DNA of 41,048 nt from NCBI RefSeq assembly GCF_000428725.1, contig NZ_AUAM01000040.1, positions 1 through 41,048 on the forward strand, written 5' to 3'. The translations under genes and the position numbers were made by a program. The notes beneath the pieces are model-generated. The model was not told the origin of the DNA. It did no database searches and saw only the letters and a list, made by a program, of their open reading frames with translations. Position 1 is the first letter of the stretch, and each line of letters begins with the position of its first letter. Of the stretch, positions 35,325-41,048 are shown piece after piece. Source of the DNA: Psychromonas aquimarina ATCC BAA-1526. GTDB taxonomy: Bacteria > Pseudomonadota > Gammaproteobacteria > Enterobacterales > Psychromonadaceae.

Positions 35325-36392
35325 TTAGTACAATTCACTCCAGTTTATTTCACCAGCTGCAATTCGTTCGTCGGCAATGTAGTGCAGGTAATCGGCACTG
35401 TGCACAAGAACATTGCCCTGCGGATTTAACAGCATTTTATCACCGTTCTTAAAGTGACTTAAACCTATTACAATCATGCCGTTATTGGATTTTAGATGAT
35501 TGAACAGCAGGCCGAAAGGCAGAGGTTTTATCAGTTCCGGTGTCTTTATACTGTACAAGGTTGCCCCGCTCAGGGTGGAAAGCAGCTGCTCTGCCACCTG
35601 GCTGGAGCCCGGATCCTGCATGCTTCTGACCATCATTTGTGAACTGGTATCAACGCTGCATTCAATCTGCGGGCAGTGAATTTTTAATAACTCTGCTTTA
35701 CTCTTATCAAAAAAATGGGCGGAAATATTGGCGTCTGAGCTTGCATAAGTGGCAATACTTAAGGCGATAGACAAGGTTTCATCATCGGATTTACCGTCGA
35801 CAATGATGCGTTTCGCTTTACTTAAAGCGATGCGCTGCAGCTCTTCGGTATCTGAAAAAGTACGCACCCGGGCAAAAGAGACCTCACTGTTGTCGGGAAA
35901 CGGGTTCTTCATATCATCGGTTACGCAGAGCAGTATCTGGCGTTTCTTACGCTTTTTGTCTCCGAGAATTAACTTTACAATCTGCTCTGTCGAATGCTTG
36001 TCCCAGCACAATAATAATATATGGTCATCATAGTGATAGAAGTCGTTAGTACCGTTCATGTTGGATCTCGCTATATTGATAAACAGTTGGGTTATTTTAC
36101 CGATGAAAGTGGCAAAAATAATCAGTCCAGATGGTATCTGGAAAACGGAAACGATGATTTTACCTAAGTGGGTTGCCGGGCTGAAATCACCAAATCCAAC
36201 GGTTGATATAACCACCATGTTGTAATAAAGAAACTGTAACGGATTTTGGGTTAATTCTGTTTCACCGGCTAAAACAAACAGCAGGTAGGTAATGCCTGCC
36301 TGCGCAAGCACCAGAAGAAACATCATAGGCCAGGTCAGCTGCCGGGTTAAGCGGCGCAGGTGTTTTTTCAGCTTTATCGGTAAGTACATCAT
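35325..36392 (-). CDS. Two-helix potassium channel with C-terminal RCK domain (MthK-like)
   Basis: The 355-residue protein has membrane helices at about 21-42 and 75-110 around a pore loop with selectivity filter TVGFGD (64-69), the K+ signature. The cytoplasmic part is an RCK (TrkA-N) domain, starting with HILLLCWDKHSTEQIVKLIL where MthK-type channels have GWSEST, followed by a TrkA-C-like end (GDKMLLNPQGNVLVHSADYLHYIAD). RCK domains gate such channels with Ca2+, nucleotides or c-di-AMP; the ligand here is unknown. It starts eight bases after ilvA on the same strand, so it is probably cotranscribed with it. Confidence 0.88.
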   Translation of the reverse strand: MMYLPIKLKKHLRRLTRQLTWPMMFLLVLAQAGITYLLFVLAGETELTQNPLQFLYYNMVVISTVGFGDFSPATHLGKIIVSVFQIPSGLIIFATFIGKITQLFINIARSNMNGTNDFYHYDDHILLLCWDKHSTEQIVKLILGDKKRKKRQILLCVTDDMKNPFPDNSEVSFARVRTFSDTEELQRIALSKAKRIIVDGKSDDETLSIALSIATYASSDANISAHFFDKSKAELLKIHCPQIECSVDTSSQMMVRSMQDPGSSQVAEQLLSTLSGATLYSIKTPELIKPLPFGLLFNHLKSNNGMIVIGLSHFKNGDKMLLNPQGNVLVHSADYLHYIADERIAAGEINWSELY

Positions 36393-36400
36393 GTATCGTC

Positions 36401-37939
36401 CTAGTGGTGGCCCTGTTGTGATAAAAAGAAACGATATGACTGATTTTGAGTTTCATCTTTATAACTGTAGCCGAGCGCATCTAGATGTTCACTGAAGGTA
36501 TCGGTATTGTGCTCATCTAGCTCAAAACCGGCTAATACCTGGCCGTAAGCAGCTCCATGATTACGGTAATGAAACAGTGTAATATTGGCATGTGTACCGA
36601 GCATATTCAAAAACTTAAGCAGTGCATTGGGGTGCTCTGGAAATTCAAAGCTGTACAGGCGTTCATTTAAGTTGTTGAGTGGTGCGCCGCCGACCATATA
36701 GCGCACATGTAATTTTGCCATTTCATCATCACTTAAGTCCGCGACAGAATAACCGGTTTTCGCCAGTTTTTCAGTGAGTGCCGCCAACTCATCAAAACCC
36801 AGCGGGGTGCGTACACCAACAAAGATATTTGCTTCTTTAGGTGAGTTAAAGCGGTAGTTAAATTCAGTAATTGCGCGTCCGTCAAGCTGGTTGCAGAAGT
36901 CTAGAAACGCGCCCTGCCTTTCTGGAATAGTAACGGCAAGAATGCTCTCTTTCTGTTCGCCTAATTCACAGCGCTCGGAGACATAGCGCAGGCCGTGAAA
37001 GTTAACATTTGCACCGCTTAAAATCGCACTAAGACGTTCATTTTTCAGCTCATGCTGGTGGCAGTACTTTTTCAGACCCGCTAATGACAGTGCACCTGCT
37101 GGTTCTGATATAGCACGTGTATCATCAAAAATATCTTTGACAGCCGCGCAGATTTCATCACTATTGACGGTAATGACTTCATCGATATATTTCTGACATA
37201 AACGGAAGGTTTCCGCACCGATTGTTTTTACGGCAACACCGTCTGCAAATAAACCCACTTTGCTTAAGGTGACCGGTTCACCCTGCTGCAGTGCTTCTTT
37301 TAAACAGGCTGCATCTTCGGGTTCAACGGCAATAATTTTTATATCGGGCAGCAGCTGTTTTATATATACAGCAATGCCGGCCGCTAAACCGCCTCCGCCG
37401 ACAGGAATAAATATTTTATCCAGATGGGCATCCTGCTGCAGCAGCTCTTTAGCAACGGTACCCTGACCGGCAATAACATCCGGATCATCAAAAGGGGGAA
37501 TTAAGGTATAACCGTGCTGCGCAGCCAGTTCTTTGCAGTGTGTGCTGGCTTCATCGAAAGCCTCTCCAAATAAAACTACGCCTGCACCTAATGCCCGTAC
37601 CGAATTTACCTTAATATCGGGTGTTGTCCGGGGCATAACAATCGTTGCTTTCAGGCCCATTCTTTGAGCGGAAAGCGCAACACCCTGGGCATGGTTACCA
37701 GCCGAAGCCGCAATTACGCCTCTTTGTTTCTGCGCTTCAGTTAAGTTAGCCAGCTTATTGTAAGCACCGCGTAATTTAAACGAGTGAACCGGCTGCAGGT
37801 CTTCACGCTTTAATAAAATATGATTATTTAAACGGGCTGACAGCTTAGCTAAAGGCTGCAGCTTAGTTTCAACGGCAGCTTCATAAACAGGGGCAAGTAA
37901 TATTTTTTTTAAGTATTGTGCTGCTGATAATTGAGACAT
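36401..37939 (-). CDS. ilvA: Threonine ammonia-lyase, biosynthetic
   Basis: IlvA turns threonine into 2-oxobutanoate, the first step toward isoleucine, with pyridoxal phosphate. Lys55 in HSFKLRGAY forms the Schiff base, and the phosphate loop is VGGGGLAAGIA. The C-terminal third (about 325-512) holds two ACT-like regulatory domains (YRFNSPKEANIFVGVRT; YSFEFPEHPNALLKFLNML), the form inhibited by isoleucine and about the size of E. coli IlvA (514). It is 18 bp after psd and away from any ilvGMED cluster. Confidence 0.96.
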   Translation of the reverse strand: MSQLSAAQYLKKILLAPVYEAAVETKLQPLAKLSARLNNHILLKREDLQPVHSFKLRGAYNKLANLTEAQKQRGVIAASAGNHAQGVALSAQRMGLKATIVMPRTTPDIKVNSVRALGAGVVLFGEAFDEASTHCKELAAQHGYTLIPPFDDPDVIAGQGTVAKELLQQDAHLDKIFIPVGGGGLAAGIAVYIKQLLPDIKIIAVEPEDAACLKEALQQGEPVTLSKVGLFADGVAVKTIGAETFRLCQKYIDEVITVNSDEICAAVKDIFDDTRAISEPAGALSLAGLKKYCHQHELKNERLSAILSGANVNFHGLRYVSERCELGEQKESILAVTIPERQGAFLDFCNQLDGRAITEFNYRFNSPKEANIFVGVRTPLGFDELAALTEKLAKTGYSVADLSDDEMAKLHVRYMVGGAPLNNLNERLYSFEFPEHPNALLKFLNMLGTHANITLFHYRNHGAAYGQVLAGFELDEHNTDTFSEHLDALGYSYKDETQNQSYRFFLSQQGHH

Positions 37940-37957
37940 TCGTTGTAAATTTTCCTG

Positions 37958-38833
37958 TTAAGATTCTTTGCTTGTTTGTGCTTCTATTTGTGCTTTTGCA
38001 AAAAGTTCACCTAAACGAGTAACAGAGCCTGCCTGCAGCTCTTCAGAGAATGCGATGCTGTCTTTAGGGAACAAAGCCACAATCGTGCTGCCTAGTTTGA
38101 AACGGCCCATTTCTGCGCCTTTTTCAAGGGTGATGTCTTTATCTGTATAATCCCAGTATTGAATCTCTTTTTTGTCTGCTTTCAGCGTTCCTGCCCAGAC
38201 TGTTTCGATACTGGCTACAATTGTTGCGCCGACCAATACCATCGCCATCGGCCCGAGTGCGGTAGAAAACAGTGCCACGGCCCGTTCATTACGAGCGAAT
38301 AAATTAGGTACATTTTCCGCGGTGAGCGGGTTAACCGAAAACAGATCGCCGGGAATAAATATCATCTGTTCTAATTTACCCGTTATAGGCATATGAATAC
38401 GGTGGTAATCTTTCGGCGCTAAATAAATGGTCGAGAATAAACCGTCATCAAAAGGGGCTGCAACGTCATCGCGTCCGCCTAGCAGTTCCCGTAAGCTGAA
38501 GTCATGTCCTTTAGCCTGGAAAATTCGACCTGCTTTGATTTCACCTAACTGACTCACGCAGCCGTCAACAGGAAGCGCCAGATTATCATCTCCCTCAATA
38601 ATAGTGCGCGCACCGGCTTTTAGTTCGCGGGTGAAAAAGTCATTGAAGGTATCAAAATAAACCGGATCAGAATGTTTCGCCTCATCCATATTAATTTTAA
38701 ACTTAGCAATAAACTGCTTGATTAAAAAAGTAGTTAATTTACCTGCTTTGGCAGCCGCTATTTTACCCGTTAAACGAGAAACAAGGTGCTTAGGTAAAAG
38801 GTACTGGCCAGTAATTTTAAGCTGGTCGATCAT
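37958..38833 (-). CDS. psd: Phosphatidylserine decarboxylase proenzyme
   Basis: Psd makes phosphatidylethanolamine at the inner membrane. The 291-residue proenzyme cleaves itself at Gly248-Ser249 in LGST (247-250), and the new N-terminal Ser becomes the pyruvoyl group. Asp90 in LPVDGCVSQ and His144/His147 in YHRIHMP are the catalytic residues of the self-processing triad. It follows rsgA, as in E. coli, after a 61-bp gap that seems to contain its own promoter. Confidence 0.96.
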   Translation of the reverse strand: MIDQLKITGQYLLPKHLVSRLTGKIAAAKAGKLTTFLIKQFIAKFKINMDEAKHSDPVYFDTFNDFFTRELKAGARTIIEGDDNLALPVDGCVSQLGEIKAGRIFQAKGHDFSLRELLGGRDDVAAPFDDGLFSTIYLAPKDYHRIHMPITGKLEQMIFIPGDLFSVNPLTAENVPNLFARNERAVALFSTALGPMAMVLVGATIVASIETVWAGTLKADKKEIQYWDYTDKDITLEKGAEMGRFKLGSTIVALFPKDSIAFSEELQAGSVTRLGELFAKAQIEAQTSKES

Positions 38834-38853
38834 AGTTTTTTACTCTCTTCAGT

Positions 38854-38869
38854 ATTGGTAACGGGTATA
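38854..38869. repeat. Solo 16-bp end of the MITE family
   Basis: ATTGGTAACGGGTATA is the exact reverse complement of the first 16 bases of the element at 7180. No matching second end is seen nearby within this intergenic gap, so this is a remnant or an independently kept binding site. Confidence 0.65.
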
Positions 38870-38898
38870 TAATATGTAATAAAGTCATTAAATATCAA
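38869..38898 (-). promoter_or_regulatory. Possible psd promoter
   Basis: On the minus strand: -35 TTGATA (38898-38893), 18-bp spacer, -10 TATTAT (38874-38869). It begins inside the last codons of rsgA and its -10 touches the solo MITE end. Confidence 0.5.
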
Positions 38899-39935
38899 TA
38901 AGTATTTGGATTACGGTTACGCGCATTTTTTGCATCGTCCATGGTTTCTAATATACGCAGGAAACTATGGTAGCGGGCTTCATGAATCTCACCTGCTTCA
39001 ACGGCAGCTGCTAATGCACAGCCCGGATCGTTTTTATGTTTACAGTCACGGAAGCGGCAGCCGCCTAAATGCTTGCGAAACTCAATAAAACCGGATGCGA
39101 TACGCTCGGCCTCTAAATGCCATAATGAGAACTCGCGAATTCCCGGGCTGTCGATTAAATCTCCGCCGTCGGCAAAATGATATAAACGCGCCGTGGTGGT
39201 AGTATGTCTGCCCAGACCAGAGCCTTCTGATATTTCACCTGTTACGGCTTCGACTTCAGGCAGCAGCGTGTTCAGCAAAGAGGTTTTACCAACCCCGGAC
39301 TGCCCGACAAATATATTGATTTTGTCTTTCATCGCGTTTTTTAAGTCGTCCAGACCGTCGCCATGCTTTGAGCTGTATAGAACTTTGTAGCCGATATCCC
39401 GGTAACTCTGCAGTTCCTGGTCAATAAGTTCTGCCGTTTCATCGTCTAAAAGGTCGCTTTTATTTAGAACGATAATAGGTGTAATGCCTATATCTTCGCA
39501 GGCAACTAAATAACGGTCGATGATATTGCGGGAAAATTCAGGCGCAATTGAGCTGACGATAATAATATGGTCAATATTGGCGGCTATTGGTTTAATACCG
39601 TCGTAATAATCAGGACGTGTTAATACGGTTTTACGCGGGTGAACAGCTTCTACCACACCGCTGATGCCGTGATACGATTCCTTGCCTGCACGCCATACCA
39701 CTCGGTCTCCAGTGACTAGGGATTTTATTCCGCGGCGTAAATTACAGCGTTCAATACTGCCGTTTTCATCTTCAATATCAGCATGCTGCCCAAAACGGCT
39801 GATTACTATGCCTTGAAGCTGCGGGCCAAGTTCAGATTCGTCCCATTGTTTGTTCTCATTTTTTGTCAAACGCTTATTCTGATTACTTTGAACACGGCGA
39901 ACTTGATTTTTACTGAGTCGTTTCTTCTTAGCCAC
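38895..39935 (-). CDS. rsgA: Ribosome small-subunit biogenesis GTPase RsgA
   Basis: RsgA checks late 30S assembly and hydrolyses GTP on the ribosome. The 346-residue protein has a basic N-terminus, an OB fold, and a circularly permuted GTPase domain in which G4 NKSD comes before G1 GQSGVGKTS and G3 DSPG. A zinc-binding end follows ([14 protein letters not shown]). The start is GTG 39935, with AAGGAAAC upstream. It is divergent from orn. Confidence 0.96.
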   Translation of the reverse strand: MAKKKRLSKNQVRRVQSNQNKRLTKNENKQWDESELGPQLQGIVISRFGQHADIEDENGSIERCNLRRGIKSLVTGDRVVWRAGKESYHGISGVVEAVHPRKTVLTRPDYYDGIKPIAANIDHIIIVSSIAPEFSRNIIDRYLVACEDIGITPIIVLNKSDLLDDETAELIDQELQSYRDIGYKVLYSSKHGDGLDDLKNAMKDKINIFVGQSGVGKTSLLNTLLPEVEAVTGEISEGSGLGRHTTTTARLYHFADGGDLIDSPGIREFSLWHLEAERIASGFIEFRKHLGGCRFRDCKHKNDPGCALAAAVEAGEIHEARYHSFLRILETMDDAKNARNRNPNTY

Positions 39936-40259
39936 AGGTTTCCTTAGCTATCACTAATTGTATTAATGACGTATCATACTATATTTTTAAGTAACGTACT
40001 CAAAGCACTTGTAAATAGAAATTGACAGTTTAGCTGGAATGCCGGAAAAAGCGTGCCGTAAAGAGAGGAATAATCCCCTCTTTAATATATTTCAGCTCTA
40101 TGGAATTTTCCTGACTATGATAGAAGCAAGTTGAGAAACAGCAGGTTACAGGAGTTGCGCCTGTATCTGAGCATATTTTAACTTGTCGATTTATATCCTT
40201 ACAAGGTACTGGGTGCATGGAAAGAGCCCTCTCTAGCAGAGAAAAGGATCACAATAAGC
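39936..40259. other. Divergent intergenic region between rsgA and orn
   Basis: No gene is credible here. It must contain promoters for rsgA (-) and orn (+), but I find no confident pair. Toward rsgA there is TATAGTATGAT on the minus strand near 39975-39985, with TTGAGT at a poor distance. A short stem ACAGG / CCTGT lies at 40148-40164 and TCTC / GAGA near 40230, ahead of the orn site AAAAGGATC. Confidence 0.5.
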
Positions 40260-40799
40260 ATGAATGAAAATAACCTTGTCTGGATTGATTTAGAGATGAC
40301 CGGATTAAACCCGGATACAGATCAGATAATCGAGATCGCGACCATAGTCACCGATAGTGATTTAAATATAATTGCTGAAGGCCCTGAGTTCGTTATCCAT
40401 CAAAGCAAAGAAGTGATGGATGCTATGGATGAGTGGTGTACAGAGCATCATGCGAGTTCTGGTCTAACGGCGCGGGTTATCGCAAGTAAAGTAAGCTGTG
40501 CACAAGCAGAGCAGGCGACCCTGGCATTTTTAAAAAAATGGGTTCCTGTTGGAGCGTCACCATTATGCGGTAACAGTATTGGTCAGGATCGCCGTTTTAT
40601 GGTTCGCCAGATGCCTGAGTTAGAAGATTTTTTCCATTACCGTAATATTGATGTGAGTACGGTAAAAGAGCTGGGCCGCCGCTGGGCGCCGGAAATGACT
40701 GATGCACACAAAAAGGCGGGTACGCATTTAGCACTGCACGATATTCGAGAATCAATCTCGGAACTGCAGCATTATCAGAAACACTTCTTTAAATTCTAG
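40260..40799 (+). CDS. orn: Oligoribonuclease
   Basis: Orn degrades RNA of two to five nucleotides, including pGpG from c-di-GMP breakdown, so it completes the pathway started by HD-GYP enzymes such as the one at 25099. The 179-residue DEDDh exonuclease shows [11 protein letters not shown] (Asp10, Glu12), [11 protein letters not shown] and [11 protein letters not shown] with the catalytic His and Asp. ATG 40260 was chosen with AAAAGGATC upstream. Confidence 0.97.
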   Translation: MNENNLVWIDLEMTGLNPDTDQIIEIATIVTDSDLNIIAEGPEFVIHQSKEVMDAMDEWCTEHHASSGLTARVIASKVSCAQAEQATLAFLKKWVPVGASPLCGNSIGQDRRFMVRQMPELEDFFHYRNIDVSTVKELGRRWAPEMTDAHKKAGTHLALHDIRESISELQHYQKHFFKF

Positions 40800-40877
40800 G
40801 GTTGTTTAATAAATAAACCGCTTTGATTAAAAACTCGGCAGGCAGGCTTTGTGAACTGAAAAATCAGTAAAAAAAGC

Positions 40878-40905
40878 TTGCATTCATCTGCCCCCTCTCT
40901 ATAAT
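40878..40905 (+). promoter_or_regulatory. Promoter of tRNA-Gly
   Basis: -35 TTGCAT (40878-40883), 16-bp spacer, -10 TATAAT (40900-40905), followed by the GC-rich GCGCACC, the discriminator type typical of stable-RNA promoters under stringent control. Confidence 0.85.
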
Positions 40906-40971
40906 GCGCACCTCATACGAAGCAGGTATCACCAACATACCAGACAGCTTTTTATGATAATAAGATGTGAT

Positions 40972-41047
<76 letters not shown>

Positions 41048-41048
41048 A

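Noticed and set aside
40030-40218. 62-residue minus-strand frame between rsgA and orn
   Set aside because: No ribosome binding site and no family resemblance; the region is more likely the divergent promoter area.

Overview
The window looks like core chromosome from a marine gammaproteobacterium, most like Psychromonas and its relatives. That placement is inferred from protein similarity and gene order; I ran no search. Most of the gene order matches blocks known from E. coli: corB-ypjD / ffh-rpsP-rimM-trmD-rplS; tolC divergent from nudF-cpdA-yqiA-parE; and rsgA-psd divergent from orn. The Na+-pumping oxaloacetate decarboxylase (oadGAB) suits a salt-water lifestyle. Non-coding DNA is AT-rich, and strong hairpin terminators close most transcription units.

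Layout. 1-155: the end of one tRNA-Arg and a complete tRNA-Arg(ACG). 156-778: non-coding, with an 8-bp satellite. 779-4014: oadG-oadA-oadB. 4223-5803: gshA, then three small repeated hairpins. 6009-7162: an SLT-domain lipoprotein gene and luxS. 7180-7444: a MITE-like element wedged between luxS and its terminator. 7507-10574: corB (-), an endonuclease I gene with an unusual 5' end (+), and ypjD (-). 10735-14410: ffh and the rpsP-rimM-trmD-rplS operon, followed by a DUF454 gene. 14945-16882: a sensor kinase with a degenerate receiver domain. 17155-18585: hldE. 18640-20679: tolC and a nitroreductase gene (-). 20798-25062: nudF-cpdA-yqiA-parE. 25099-26358: an HD-GYP protein gene (-).

The centrepiece is 26489-35175 (-), which looks like one self-contained corrinoid uptake and salvage operon. 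It begins with a consensus sigma70 promoter and a cobalamin riboswitch. These are followed by a BtuB-type TonB-dependent receptor, a BtuF-like binding protein, a BtuC permease, a BtuD ATPase, a CbiZ-type adenosylcobinamide amidohydrolase with a long C-terminal extension, and then ExbB, ExbD and TonB. The operon would supply the outer-membrane gate, its energiser, the inner-membrane ABC importer and an enzyme that removes the lower part of foreign cobamides so they can be rebuilt.

35325-39935: a two-helix K+ channel gene, ilvA, psd and rsgA, all on the minus strand. A stray end of the same MITE family overlaps the likely psd promoter. 40260-40799: orn (+). 40972-41047: tRNA-Gly(GCC) with its own strong promoter.
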